From assembly GCF_009821115.1 (NCBI RefSeq), contig NZ_VYTY01000001.1, positions 434,001 to 498,000 of the forward strand: a stretch of 64,000 nt of DNA. The letters are read 5' to 3'. Below, in pieces: positions 1 through 8,437 of the stretch. This DNA comes from Nitrincola alkalisediminis (GTDB taxonomy: Bacteria; Pseudomonadota; Gammaproteobacteria; Pseudomonadales; Balneatricaceae). Both the position numbers and the translations under genes were made by a program. Each line of letters begins with the position of its first letter. Position 1 is the first letter of the stretch. The notes under the pieces are model-generated. The model made no database searches. It worked only from the letters and a program-made list of their open reading frames with translations, and was not told where the DNA came from.

Positions 1-1332
1 AATGTCTTCGGTCGATGATTGGGTGCGGCTGGCAAGGGATCTAACTTCATCCGCAACAACCGCAAACCCTCGCCCTTGATCGCCGGCGCGAGCGGCCTCA
101 ATGGCGGCATTCAGTGCAAGGAGATTGGTTTGTTCAGCAATCGATTGAATGACCTCCAGCACACTGCCAATTTGTTCGCTGTCTTTGACCAAGCCAGTCA
201 TGCTCTGCGAGGCTTGATCGATATTGGTGGCTAGGGTGTTAATAGCGCTCACTACGTCGGATACAATCCTCATGCCTTTGTCGGCCTCGTTGCGAGACGC
301 ATTCGCTGCGCTGGCCGCGGCGGTTGCATTTTTGGCAACATCGGCAACCGTGGCGGCCATTTCATTCATCGCCGTTGCGACTTGGGTCATTTCTGATTGC
401 TGGAGTTGAACCTGTGCATTAGTTTGAGCGCTTGAGCTAGAGAGCTCCTCCGCCGCAGCGGTGACGTGTAAGGCAGCTTGAGTGATTTCACTCATGATGT
501 TGCGCAAAGTGATAACCATGGATGAAAAGGCAGCCAATATGCTTGTATTGTCGCCAGATTTGAGTTGGATTTTAACAGTTAGATCGCCTGCCGCAACTCG
601 GCGCACAATTTCATTGACTTCAGAGGGTTCGCCTCCAATCAGTCGCATAACGTAACGTGTAATGCTAAGGCCTGCGACCAATGCAATGATAAAGCCAAAG
701 GCAACAATAATCGAAGTCAGTATGATGGCGTTTTTGGCGCTGCTGGTTGCCTGCTCGACAGTTGTATTGGCAATGCTCAGGTTTTGATCTGATAAATTGT
801 CCAGTAAATCGCCAAGTGCTCTGGATGCTGGCAACATCGCATTATAGGCTTCTCTGTATTCTAAGTAAGGTGATAAGTAGTCACGTTGTGAGTTAGCTAA
901 AACCATAGACTTCATACCAGTCTCCAGCGTTTCGTAGTGCTGTCGCCAGACACTAATCAATAGCTGTAATTGTTCGAAGTTTTGTTGTTCCTGTTGTGTG
1001 CTCTTGGGAATGCTGGCGTATTGGCTGATGAGTTTGTTGATTGTATTCCAAGAGTCTTGGCGAACCTCAAGGACGTCTTTAAGCGTGGTCTTAGCTTGAT
1101 CAGAATACACAGTGTATCTAAGTACATCCAATGTTTGTGTACGAATACGCAGCCGTTCTACATTCAGTTGATTGAGCAAAGCCACGGATTGAAGACGGAC
1201 TTCCCCAATGTTTGTTATGTCCTTACTCATGCTGAGTTCAGCACGTATTCCTAAGAAACCTACAATAAGCAGTATGATTGCAACACCCGAAAAGCTAGTG
1301 GCCAGTAAAGTGGTTAAGCGAATTTTTGGCAT
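1..1332 (-). CDS. Methyl-accepting chemotaxis protein (3' part cut by window edge)
   Basis: Membrane chemoreceptor that relays ligand binding to the CheA/CheW kinase. About 444 residues are visible; the C-terminus lies outside the window. Order: N-terminal membrane helix (about 8-28), a periplasmic region of about 170 residues that is probably a four-helix bundle, a second membrane helix (about 200-222), a HAMP domain with GGEPSEV, then the methylation helices and the signalling hairpin tip ([18 protein letters not shown], about 405-422). The tip motif is diagnostic for the family. The start is the ATG at 1332-1330. It lies beside an aromatic catabolic island, so a chemoeffector related to that substrate is possible, but no ligand can be read from the sequence. 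Confidence 0.95.
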   Translation of the reverse strand, partial: MPKIRLTTLLATSFSGVAIILLIVGFLGIRAELSMSKDITNIGEVRLQSVALLNQLNVERLRIRTQTLDVLRYTVYSDQAKTTLKDVLEVRQDSWNTINKLISQYASIPKSTQQEQQNFEQLQLLISVWRQHYETLETGMKSMVLANSQRDYLSPYLEYREAYNAMLPASRALGDLLDNLSDQNLSIANTTVEQATSSAKNAIILTSIIVAFGFIIALVAGLSITRYVMRLIGGEPSEVNEIVRRVAAGDLTVKIQLKSGDNTSILAAFSSMVITLRNIMSEITQAALHVTAAAEELSSSSAQTNAQVQLQQSEMTQVATAMNEMAATVADVAKNATAAASAANASRNEADKGMRIVSDVVSAINTLATNIDQASQSMTGLVKDSEQIGSVLEVIQSIAEQTNLLALNAAIEAARAGDQGRGFAVVADEVRSLASRTQSSTEDI

Positions 1333-1483
1333 ACAAAAACCTTTATAATTGTTTTACAAATCCATAGATATGCAATCAGCTGATCGAAGCTGAATGACGG
1401 AGTAAATTGATCATAGACTAAATGCTATTCGCTTTGCATCTTTATGTGAACTTTCCCTTGGTTAGATTTGTTTTAAACTCGAT

Positions 1484-2182
1484 CTATTTTTCTGTATTTA
1501 GAAAGCACACAAGGTAGTTCCAGCTTTTCTGATCAGCTGATGCATGGTAAGCAACACCGCGTTCTGGGGATTGTGCGTCCGGTATCGCAAACGAATGCAT
1601 CGCATGACCCAAATCCACAAATGTCCAATCAATATTCATTGTATTAAGGTAGGCGCGCGTGCGCTCAATATCCTCAATGGGGACCATAGGATCGGAAGCA
1701 CCATTAAGGATGAGCAATGATGCATTCTCTACAGAAGCAGGTGTTTTTGGGAAGTTTAATAAGCCGTGTAAACTCACGCCTCGTGTGACGTCCTCTACCC
1801 ACAAAGTGCTCTGAATTGCGCACAACCCTCCTAGACAATATCCCATCACGCTGACAGTGTCTGAGTGCGCATCTTGCTCAAGGGCGAATTTGGCAAAGTT
1901 GCGAAGTGTGTTCCGTAACTCTTCGTAATTGCTCAGTAGTCTGCTCATGGCATCACGACGTTTCTCCAAGTCAGATAGATCCGTTCCTCCTCCAAATACA
2001 TCGATAATCCAAACATTCCATCCCATGTGAGACATTCGTTGAGCTATCTCGCGCTCGAAATCAGTGATTCCTGCCCAAGTTGGGTAGAGTAAAAGGGTTT
2101 TTGAATTGCTCGTAGTCTTTGCTTTTACGTATTGGTGGAAGAATTGGATGTTGTTTAGCGTTTGCGTGATGGCTTGTGTCAT
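1484..2182 (-). CDS. Dienelactone hydrolase family protein
   Basis: An alpha/beta hydrolase of 232 residues, the usual length for the dienelactone hydrolase family, which opens lactones or cleaves related esters in aromatic degradation. The nucleophile elbow GYCLGG puts a cysteine at 116, as in true dienelactone hydrolases; Asp164 (GASDP) and His193 or His196 (LGHAMH) complete the triad. No signal peptide is present, so it is cytoplasmic. It is divergent from the large catabolic operon and has the same operator type in its promoter (2201-2218), so it is probably co-regulated. Its substrate is unclear, because the neighbouring pathway uses meta cleavage and does not need a dienelactone step. 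Confidence 0.85.
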   Translation of the reverse strand: MTQAITQTLNNIQFFHQYVKAKTTSNSKTLLLYPTWAGITDFEREIAQRMSHMGWNVWIIDVFGGGTDLSDLEKRRDAMSRLLSNYEELRNTLRNFAKFALEQDAHSDTVSVMGYCLGGLCAIQSTLWVEDVTRGVSLHGLLNFPKTPASVENASLLILNGASDPMVPIEDIERTRAYLNTMNIDWTFVDLGHAMHSFAIPDAQSPERGVAYHASADQKSWNYLVCFLNTEK

Positions 2183-2200
2183 GGCTATTTCCTTTTATTA

Positions 2201-2218
2201 AGATACAAAAGTGTATCT
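2201..2218. promoter_or_regulatory. Candidate TetR operator before the dienelactone-hydrolase-family gene
   Basis: AGATACA-AAAG-TGTATCT is a perfect inverted repeat with 7-bp arms and a 4-bp spacer, 19 bases before the start codon. It is the most symmetrical of six similar sites around the catabolic genes. On the minus strand, TTACAA-N17-TACACT overlaps it as a possible promoter. The rest of the 309-bp divergent gap (2183-2491) holds a second small palindrome (TAGACT-AA-AGTCTA, 2265-2278) and a very AT-rich tract near 2310-2400. Confidence 0.7.
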
Positions 2219-2425
2219 ATTTTGGAATGGTTTTGTAATAGATTGTTTGTTGTTCGATCAGTTTTAGACTAAAGTCTAGTAGGTGTCAAGATGCCCATAT
2301 CCGATTTCAATTCATAAATCATATAATCTATTTGTAATTAATATATTGAAAAATATATAATTTTTTAAAATTATACGTGTGTTTTTTAGATTGAATATCA
2401 GCCTACAGAAACTAAGCCTTTTCTA

Positions 2426-2455
2426 TTGACAGATCTTGTGAATCAACTCTAGAAT
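2426..2455 (+). promoter_or_regulatory. Sigma-70 promoter of the aromatic catabolic operon
   Basis: A perfect -35 box TTGACA (2426-2431) is followed after 18 bp by TAGAAT (2450-2455), one mismatch from the -10 consensus. Transcription should start within the operator at 2458-2475, and the first ATG (2492) has GAGG at 2480-2483. The near-consensus boxes suggest a strong promoter held off by a repressor. Confidence 0.75.
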
Positions 2456-2457
2456 AA

Positions 2458-2475
2458 AGATACACTACTGTATGT
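2458..2475. promoter_or_regulatory. Candidate TetR operator over the catabolic operon start site
   Basis: AGATACA-CTAC-TGTATGT has 7-bp arms that pair at six of seven positions, with the same 4-bp spacer as the other five sites. It begins 3 bp after the -10 box, so a bound repressor would cover the transcription start. Confidence 0.75.
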
Positions 2476-2491
2476 TTTTGAGGTTTAGGCA

Positions 2492-3310
2492 ATGCAAGAG
2501 TCAGATCGTAAATTTGTACAAGCGGCAGGGCACGCGACGGCTTACTTTGAAGTGGGTACCGGTCCTGCATTGTTGTTGTTGCACGGTTCCGGGCCTGGCG
2601 TTTCGGGGTGGACGAATTGGGCGGGTGTGATGGATGAGCTCGCAACACGCTATCGAGTGGTTGTGCCTGATATTGCGGGCTTTGGTTTTACAGAGTTTAA
2701 AGATGACACGCATTACGACATTAAATTCTGGGTGAACCACTTGGTCGAGTTTATGGATGCGGTTGGCATTGATAAGGCCTCTTTGGTTGGTAATTCATTC
2801 GGTGGGGCGATGGGGATAGGGCTCGCGCTGTTTAACCCCGAACGTTTAGATAAATTGGTTTTATTAGGAACACCTGCGGGTACCTTTACACAAACAAAAG
2901 GTTTGGCGGGTGCTTGGTTGTACGAGCCATCAGTCGACAATATGCGCGCCTTGATGGAATTGTTTCCGTACAACAAAGAGTTAATTACCGATGCACTGGT
3001 TCAGTCACGATATGAAGCCAGTGCGCGTCCCGGTGCACAAGATGCGCTACGCAAACTCCTGCCGAAGCCCAATGAAGAGGGTGAGACTCTGGTTAAGGGT
3101 TTCTCAGAAAAAGCACTCAAGAATATTCAAGCACCCACGTTGATTCTGCATGGTCGTGAAGATGGTGTTGTGCCTATGCAATGCGGGTTAACGCTGTTAG
3201 CGAACATACCCAACAGTGATTTGTTTGTCTTTGGACAGTGTGGTCATTGGGTTCAAACCGAGCAGCGCGCAAAGTTTTTGCAGCAAGTTTTTAACTTTAT
3301 TGGCGAGTGA
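2492..3310 (+). CDS. Meta-cleavage product C-C hydrolase (alpha/beta hydrolase)
   Basis: Hydrolase of the MhpC/BphD/XylF/CarC group, which splits the 2-hydroxy-6-oxo-diene product of extradiol ring cleavage into 2-hydroxypenta-2,4-dienoate and a carboxylic acid. At 272 residues it has normal length. The oxyanion loop HGSGPG (31-36) is typical of C-C hydrolases; the triad is Ser102 (GNSFGG), Asp224 (GREDGVVP) and His252 (GQCGHW). It is the first gene of the operon, just downstream of a strong promoter and operator. Because a hydrolase and not a dehydrogenase is present, the cleavage product is probably a ketone, meaning the catechol carries a side chain next to the cleaved bond. Confidence 0.9.
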   Translation: MQESDRKFVQAAGHATAYFEVGTGPALLLLHGSGPGVSGWTNWAGVMDELATRYRVVVPDIAGFGFTEFKDDTHYDIKFWVNHLVEFMDAVGIDKASLVGNSFGGAMGIGLALFNPERLDKLVLLGTPAGTFTQTKGLAGAWLYEPSVDNMRALMELFPYNKELITDALVQSRYEASARPGAQDALRKLLPKPNEEGETLVKGFSEKALKNIQAPTLILHGREDGVVPMQCGLTLLANIPNSDLFVFGQCGHWVQTEQRAKFLQQVFNFIGE

Positions 3311-3314
3311 TGTT

Positions 3315-3599
3315 ATGAAACGTGATGTGTTGGAGCGCATTTTGTGGAGCCTCTCGGTGGACCGTTTTTCCAAGTCCAAGTTTAAAGAGAACCCAGAAAA
3401 GTACCTGAGTCGATTTCCACTCGCGCCTGAGGATGTGGAAATGATCCTCAGTTTTGATGTGAAAAAAATGCAAGAAATGGGTGTGAACCCGATGCTAACG
3501 ATGGGGTACTGGATCGAAATGTCTCCTGATCGTCGCATGTCTTCTTATAACAAAAAGCTGGGCTCAGATGCTCAGTATTCCGCTTCAATTAAAGGGTGA
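3315..3599 (+). CDS. LigA-like small subunit of a class III extradiol dioxygenase
   Basis: A 94-residue protein resembling the alpha subunit (LigA fold) of protocatechuate 4,5-dioxygenase and the small subunit CarBa of aminobiphenyldiol dioxygenase. Small all-helical LigA domains cover the active site of the LigB subunit. The stretch with EMGVNPMLTMGYWIE (about 56-70) matches the LigA signature around GVNP-L. I start at ATG 3315, five bases after the upstream stop; an upstream start at 3216 would overlap the hydrolase by about 95 bases. It is followed at once by the LigB-type gene, so the two probably form one heteromeric enzyme. Confidence 0.8.
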   Translation: MKRDVLERILWSLSVDRFSKSKFKENPEKYLSRFPLAPEDVEMILSFDVKKMQEMGVNPMLTMGYWIEMSPDRRMSSYNKKLGSDAQYSASIKG

Positions 3600-3603
3600 T
3601 CCC

Positions 3604-4446
3604 ATGGCAGAAATAGTTGGTGGCTTTCTTGTCCCTCATGATCCGGTGATGTTTGTTGCACCCGATGCACCTCCTGCTGAGCAAGCGAAAGCTGTCTGGG
3701 ATGCATACGAAACCTGTGCAAAGCGCCTTGCCGAACTGGACGCCTCTACCGTCATTATTATCGGTAATGATCATTACATGTTGTTTGGAACAACCTGTTT
3801 GCCGCAATACTGCATTGCAACAGGACATACCGAAGGGCCTTTGGATCAATTGCCAGGCTTAAAGAAAGAAGAAATACCCAATAACGAATCCTTGGCTCGC
3901 TATATTTCGAACGAAGGCAAGGCATCAGGGTTTGATTGGGCTGAAGCACGCTCCTTTACGACAGATCATTCCTTTTCAATTCCCTATCAGTTGATCGTAA
4001 AGCGCGCATCTGAAATCAAAGGCACAACCATTAAAGCGATTCCTGTTTACATTGCCAGTGCAGTGGATCCCTTTATCACAAAAGAGCGGTGCATTGAATT
4101 AGGGCGTCATTTGAACTCTGCGATAACACAGTTTCCAGATGCTGAGAAAGTGGCTGTTATCGGCAGTGGTGGTATTAGTCATTGGGTGGGGACTAAAGAG
4201 TCCGGTCGTGTGAATGAGGCATTTGATCGACAAGTGATTGAACACTGCTGTTCGATGCAGGTTGATGCGCTTGCCGCTTTAACCGATGACATGGTGTTAG
4301 AAAATGGCGGCAATGGTGCCATGGAGATTCGCAACTTTATCTGCGCGATGACCGCAATCGATGCCAAGCGTGGTCATTTAATTGAATACCAGCCTGTGCC
4401 GCAATGGGTGACAGGTTTGGGCTTTATAGAATTATGCGTGGAGTGA
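3604..4446 (+). CDS. LigB-like catalytic subunit of a class III extradiol dioxygenase
   Basis: Ferrous-iron ring-cleavage enzyme of 280 residues. It opens a catechol-type ring next to the two hydroxyls with O2. His12 (VPHDP), His57 (GNDHY) and Glu241 align with the iron ligands of LigB (His12, His61, Glu242), and His193 in SGGISH aligns with the LigB active-site His195. The start at 3604 gives His12 its canonical place and lies 4 bases after the small subunit stop. The separate small and large subunits, together with a C-C hydrolase, resemble the carbazole set CarBaBb-CarC rather than single-chain MhpB. The exact catechol cannot be told from the sequence. Confidence 0.9.
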   Translation: MAEIVGGFLVPHDPVMFVAPDAPPAEQAKAVWDAYETCAKRLAELDASTVIIIGNDHYMLFGTTCLPQYCIATGHTEGPLDQLPGLKKEEIPNNESLARYISNEGKASGFDWAEARSFTTDHSFSIPYQLIVKRASEIKGTTIKAIPVYIASAVDPFITKERCIELGRHLNSAITQFPDAEKVAVIGSGGISHWVGTKESGRVNEAFDRQVIEHCCSMQVDALAALTDDMVLENGGNGAMEIRNFICAMTAIDAKRGHLIEYQPVPQWVTGLGFIELCVE

Positions 4447-4454
4447 GTGCAAAC

Positions 4455-4793
4455 ATGGAAAAGGTATATCTATGCAAGTTCTCGGAGTTGGCCGAGAACC
4501 AAGTGAAAAAAATCGAGAATAAAGCCCATGGTGATATAGCGGTCTATAACCTTGGGGGGCAGGTGTATGCCACGGCTGATCTGTGTACACATGCCACCGC
4601 ATCCTTAGCGGATGGGGATATCGAAGACGACATGATTGTATGCCCCGTTCATTGGGGGCAGTTCCATATTCCTACCGGAAAGGCGCAAGGGTTTCCCTGT
4701 GAGATAGATCTGCGCACCTATCCCGTTGAAATCGACGATGACGCGATTTATGCGTTGGTCGAAGTCGACGCCAATATGATTGCAAAAGGCTGA
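4455..4793 (+). CDS. Rieske ferredoxin of an aromatic ring-hydroxylating dioxygenase
   Basis: Small [2Fe-2S] electron carrier of 112 residues that passes electrons from the reductase to the terminal oxygenase. The Rieske ligands are Cys44 and His46 (CTH) and Cys63 and His66 (CPVH). I start at ATG 4455 (MEKVYL), which removes 17 residues of a longer frame that would overlap the extradiol dioxygenase gene. The separate ferredoxin, together with the plant-type ferredoxin reductase at the operon end, defines a naphthalene-dioxygenase-like three-component (class III) system. Confidence 0.92.
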   Translation: MEKVYLCKFSELAENQVKKIENKAHGDIAVYNLGGQVYATADLCTHATASLADGDIEDDMIVCPVHWGQFHIPTGKAQGFPCEIDLRTYPVEIDDDAIYALVEVDANMIAKG

Positions 4794-4804
4794 GGAGCGA
4801 TTGA

Positions 4805-6151
4805 ATGAGCAATATTATAAAAACCTTAGATGTCACTGAACGCTTAGACAATTTAAAGCAGGTTTGCGATCTGGACGAAGGGCGCATCGCGGGTGAGATT
4901 TTCTACAGCCAATCCATATACGAGCAGGAGTTAGAAAAGATCTTTGCACGCTGCTGGCTGTTTGTAGCCCATGAATCTCAATTGGTTAAGACAGGCGATT
5001 ACATCACGACCACCATGGGTGAAGATGAAGTCATCGTTGTTCGCCAGAAAGATGGCTCCATTAAAGTCTTTTTAAATGCATGTCCTCATCGTGGCAATAA
5101 AGTGTGTTTTTCGGAGTCTGGAACAACGCGTGGATTTATTTGCAATTATCACGGTTGGTCATTCGATACCGCTGGAAACCTGGTTGGACAGCATGAGTCC
5201 GGCATTTATGAAGCCAGCGAGTTTGATAAGTCGAAATGGGGGCTGCGCGAAGTTGCAAAAGTAGACACCTATAAAGGTTTGGTTTTTGCGACCTTTGATC
5301 CCGAAAGCCCGAGCTTACAAGAATACCTAGGTCCTATGACGTGGTACTTGGATGCCTTATTTGATAACCAAGAGGGCGGAACTGAATTTGTTGGCGGCTG
5401 CATACGTTCCACGTATGAGTGCAACTGGAAAATCGCAGCTGAAAACTTCGTAGGCGATATTCTGCATGCGGGTTGGACGCATGACTCAGCCGCAAGAGCA
5501 ATGCTCGGCGGTGCCGTTGCCAAAGTGAGTGATTTCGAAGAGTCCTACTCTGTGAACTGGAATGGCCATGGCTACGAGTTTGCGTTGGATACCGTTGGCA
5601 ATGTCGCGGTTCTAGGGGAGAGTAAGCTGAATCGCTATATTCACACCATTAAACCGTCTGTCGCAGAGCGTTTGGGCGACTTCCGCTCCAACATGATTGC
5701 ATCGGTTTCCTCTTGCACGATTTTCCCTAATTTCTCTTTCTTGCCGGGTCAGAATACGGTTCGTGTTTGGCAGCCAAGAGGCCCTAATAAAATAGAGTTG
5801 TTTACTTGGGTTGTTGTCAATAAATCAGCCCCGGACGACATCAAAGAAATGTGGCGTAAAGGCGCCATGATGACCTTTTCACCAACCGGCGTCTTTGAAA
5901 TGGACGATGGTGAAAACTGGGAATATTGCACGAAAACAGCCAAAGGCCGAGTCACCGCTAAGCAAGATTTGTACGTCGGATTGGGCATGGATACCTTCAT
6001 GGAAGATACCCACTTACCGGGCAATGTCTACCAAGGGCAACTTAACGAAGCCAACTCAAGAGCTTTCTATCAATATTGGTATGATCTCTTAAGTGCTCAC
6101 ACTTGGTCTGAAGTCCCCAACAGAAACAAAGGCAAGGTGGAGGCTGAATAA
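4805..6151 (+). CDS. Rieske ring-hydroxylating dioxygenase, alpha subunit
   Basis: Catalytic subunit (448 residues) that adds both atoms of O2 to an aromatic ring to give a cis-dihydrodiol. The Rieske centre is Cys93/His95 and Cys113/His116. The mononuclear iron site is His221 and His226 (LHAGWTH), with Asp218 as the bridge to the neighbouring subunit and an aspartate in FEMDDGEN (about 367-368) as third ligand. This arrangement parallels naphthalene dioxygenase (Asp205, His208, His213, Asp362). The stop overlaps the start of the beta subunit (TAATG), so the two are probably translationally coupled. Substrate range is set by pocket residues that I cannot interpret here. Confidence 0.95.
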   Translation: MSNIIKTLDVTERLDNLKQVCDLDEGRIAGEIFYSQSIYEQELEKIFARCWLFVAHESQLVKTGDYITTTMGEDEVIVVRQKDGSIKVFLNACPHRGNKVCFSESGTTRGFICNYHGWSFDTAGNLVGQHESGIYEASEFDKSKWGLREVAKVDTYKGLVFATFDPESPSLQEYLGPMTWYLDALFDNQEGGTEFVGGCIRSTYECNWKIAAENFVGDILHAGWTHDSAARAMLGGAVAKVSDFEESYSVNWNGHGYEFALDTVGNVAVLGESKLNRYIHTIKPSVAERLGDFRSNMIASVSSCTIFPNFSFLPGQNTVRVWQPRGPNKIELFTWVVVNKSAPDDIKEMWRKGAMMTFSPTGVFEMDDGENWEYCTKTAKGRVTAKQDLYVGLGMDTFMEDTHLPGNVYQGQLNEANSRAFYQYWYDLLSAHTWSEVPNRNKGKVEAE

Positions 6152-6690
6152 TGTTTACTCAATCAGCAGCGTTAGAGAGCGTATCGCAGGATGTATTTTT
6201 TGAAGTGGCGGCGTTCCTGAATAAAGAAGCGCGCCTTTTGGATGAGGAGCGCTTTGAGGAGTGGCTCGGGCTTATTCATGAGGACATTCATTATTGGATG
6301 CCGGGTATTGAAAATCGCCGTCGCGAGAATCCCTTGAAGCAAGGTTTCTACGATAAAGACCATATGGCGTATTTTGATGACAGCCTGCGCGACTTACAGC
6401 GTCGGGTGGCGCGTTTTCGCCAACCTTCGGCTTGGGCAGAAAACCCTGCAACGCGCAATGTGCATCAGGTCAATAACCTTGAGGCTTTTATCGCGCAAGA
6501 GCCCAATACCTATGAGGTGTATTCCACCTTTACCAGCATTCGCAGCCGTGGCTTGGATGAAGAGTATGTGATTTACGGGCGTCGCTACGACACCTTGATC
6601 AGAACCGAGTCAGGTTTGAAGCTCTTAAAACGTCTGATCTTGATTCCGAACGCAACGCTCAGTTGTAAAAACATCAATACCTTCTTGTGA
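6151..6690 (+). CDS. Ring-hydroxylating dioxygenase, beta subunit
   Basis: Small structural subunit (179 residues) of the alpha3beta3 oxygenase, with the NTF2-like fold. Family features include EARLLDEERFEEWL near the N-terminus (about 25-38), the IHYWMPGIENRR stretch, and a C-terminus with LLKRLILIPNATL. It overlaps the alpha gene by one base. Presence of a beta subunit fits the biphenyl/naphthalene-type oxygenases and argues against an alpha-only phthalate-type enzyme. Confidence 0.92.
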   Translation: MFTQSAALESVSQDVFFEVAAFLNKEARLLDEERFEEWLGLIHEDIHYWMPGIENRRRENPLKQGFYDKDHMAYFDDSLRDLQRRVARFRQPSAWAENPATRNVHQVNNLEAFIAQEPNTYEVYSTFTSIRSRGLDEEYVIYGRRYDTLIRTESGLKLLKRLILIPNATLSCKNINTFL

Positions 6691-6697
6691 GTGAATT

Positions 6698-7480
6698 ATG
6701 AGCGCATTGGAATCCAAAGTTGCATTCGTATCTGGGGGCGCTGATGGGATAGGGCTGGCTGTTGTCGAGCGCTTTATCCAAGAAGGGGCTCGTGTTGCGG
6801 TCTTAGATATTAATCAAGAAAAGCTCGCAGCCCTTCAGGTGCAACACCCGGAGCGAGTCTGTACCGTTTGTGGTGATGTAACCTCCTATGAGGACAATCA
6901 AAAGGTCGTGGAGCTGGCTGTGCAGCGTTTTGGTCGACTGGATACCTTTGTTGGCAATGCTGCTATTTTTGACTACTTTGCCCCGTTAAGTCGCATTCAG
7001 TCTGAGCAATTGGCCAGCAGTTTTGATCGGCTATTCCGCGTCAACGTGCTGGGGTATATGAACGGTGTGAAGGCCTCATTAGACGCCTTAAAAGCCAGTC
7101 AGGGAAATATAGTATTGACGGTGTCCAACTCTGGTTTTTATCCAGGGGGCGGCGGTATTTTATACGTGACGTCAAAACATGCTGTGGTGGGGCTGATTAA
7201 ACAGTTGGCCTATGAGTTAGCACCGGATATTCGTGTCAATGGTGTGTCACCGGGTGCTACGGATACTGAAATGAAGTCGGTTGAAGGCGTTTCGCGTAAG
7301 TCTCAGCCCCTGAATCATATCGACGGCTTCCATGAAAAAGCAGCGCAAGCAGTGCCCTTAAAGCGCATTGCTGCCCCTGCCGATCACACATCGCTTTACG
7401 TGCTCCTAGCGTCAAATGAACAATCTCCTATGACAACCGGATGTGTCATTCACAGTGATGGTGGCTGGATCGCCCGCTAG
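6698..7480 (+). CDS. cis-Dihydrodiol dehydrogenase (SDR family, BphB/HcaB-like)
   Basis: NAD-dependent short-chain dehydrogenase of 260 residues that turns the cis-dihydrodiol made by the Rieske oxygenase into a catechol. The cofactor motif is SGGADGIG (12-19). Catalytic residues are Ser143, Tyr156 and Lys160 (YVTSK), next to a GFYPGGGG stretch typical of the BphB/HcaB/NahB group. Length and motif spacing match BphB. It follows the oxygenase beta subunit by 7 bases. Confidence 0.9.
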   Translation: MSALESKVAFVSGGADGIGLAVVERFIQEGARVAVLDINQEKLAALQVQHPERVCTVCGDVTSYEDNQKVVELAVQRFGRLDTFVGNAAIFDYFAPLSRIQSEQLASSFDRLFRVNVLGYMNGVKASLDALKASQGNIVLTVSNSGFYPGGGGILYVTSKHAVVGLIKQLAYELAPDIRVNGVSPGATDTEMKSVEGVSRKSQPLNHIDGFHEKAAQAVPLKRIAAPADHTSLYVLLASNEQSPMTTGCVIHSDGGWIAR

Positions 7481-7492
7481 AGGAATGTCGAA

Positions 7493-8437
7493 ATGAACGT
7501 GATTAAAACAATAAAACTGCCAATGATTGTTGCACCCATGTTTTTGGTATCGTCACCTGAATTGGTCATTGCAAGTTCAGAAAGCGGTCTGATAGGCAGT
7601 TTGCCCGCGCCCAATGCGCGTAATCCAGAGATACTCGATGGCTGGTTGGCGCAAATTAGTGAGCGTCTAAATCCACACCGATTACCCTGGTTGCTCAATA
7701 TGATTGTGCATTCAACCTATGATCGTTTTGATGCAGAAATCGAACTGGTGAAAAAATACCAACCCTCGGTGGTATCTACCGCTTTAGGGTCTCCTGCACG
7801 TGTTATGGATGCTGTGAAAAGTTACGGTGGTGACGTGATCGCTGACGTGATTTCTCCCGCACTGGCTAAAAAAGCTGTGAAGGCGGGTGTAGACGGTTTG
7901 ATTCTGGTCGTGAGTGGAGCCGGTGGTCATACCGGTAAATACAACCCCTTAGCATTCATTCAAGAAGTGCGGGAATTCTGGGATGGCCCATTAGGTGTGG
8001 CTGGCTGTATTTCGCATGGGCGCGATATTTTAGCCATGCAAGTCGCAGGTGCAGACTTCGTAGTGGCGGGGACGCGCTTTATCGCAGCAAAAGAAAGTTT
8101 TGCCAGTGACGCCTATAAAGCCATGCTGGTCGACTCTCGTATTGAAGACATTATAGAGACGACATCCGTCAGTGGTGTACCTGCGAATTGGATGAAAGGC
8201 AGTCTCGAAATGGCCAACATTGATCCAGGTTCAGCATCCACGGCCAAGATAGATTTCTCCGGTAATATCTCAACCGCGAATAAAGCTTGGAAAGACGTGT
8301 GGTCCGCAGGTCAGGGGGCCGGGAGCATCGTACAGGTTGAATCGACCGCTAGCATTGTCGAGTCCCTGTGCCATGAATACCGCAGCGCCATGAAAACACT
8401 TAATGACCTTTCTAGCGAGTACTTAAAAAATGTCTGA
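7493..8437 (+). CDS. Nitronate monooxygenase-like FMN protein
   Basis: FMN-dependent TIM-barrel protein of 314 residues in the 2-nitropropane dioxygenase/nitronate monooxygenase family. An N-terminal LPMIVAPMFLVS segment and the central GAGGHTG phosphate-binding motif are visible, followed by GADFVVAGTRF. Nitronate monooxygenases oxidise alkyl nitronates, but the family also holds enoyl reductases (FabK) and quinone reductases, so the family name does not prove a nitro substrate. It lies inside the operon and overlaps the next gene by 8 bases. A core meta-cleavage pathway does not need it, so it may hint at the real substrate or a side-chain step. Confidence 0.8.
   Translation: MNVIKTIKLPMIVAPMFLVSSPELVIASSESGLIGSLPAPNARNPEILDGWLAQISERLNPHRLPWLLNMIVHSTYDRFDAEIELVKKYQPSVVSTALGSPARVMDAVKSYGGDVIADVISPALAKKAVKAGVDGLILVVSGAGGHTGKYNPLAFIQEVREFWDGPLGVAGCISHGRDILAMQVAGADFVVAGTRFIAAKESFASDAYKAMLVDSRIEDIIETTSVSGVPANWMKGSLEMANIDPGSASTAKIDFSGNISTANKAWKDVWSAGQGAGSIVQVESTASIVESLCHEYRSAMKTLNDLSSEYLKNV

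Noticed and set aside
2265-2278. Palindrome TAGACT-AA-AGTCTA in the divergent control region
   Set aside because: Short, found once here, and only loosely like the AGACT-N8-AGTCT repeat before tpx; no link could be shown.
3216-3314. Upstream extension of the LigA-like gene
   Set aside because: It would overlap the C-C hydrolase by about 95 bases, and the start at 3315 gives the family length.
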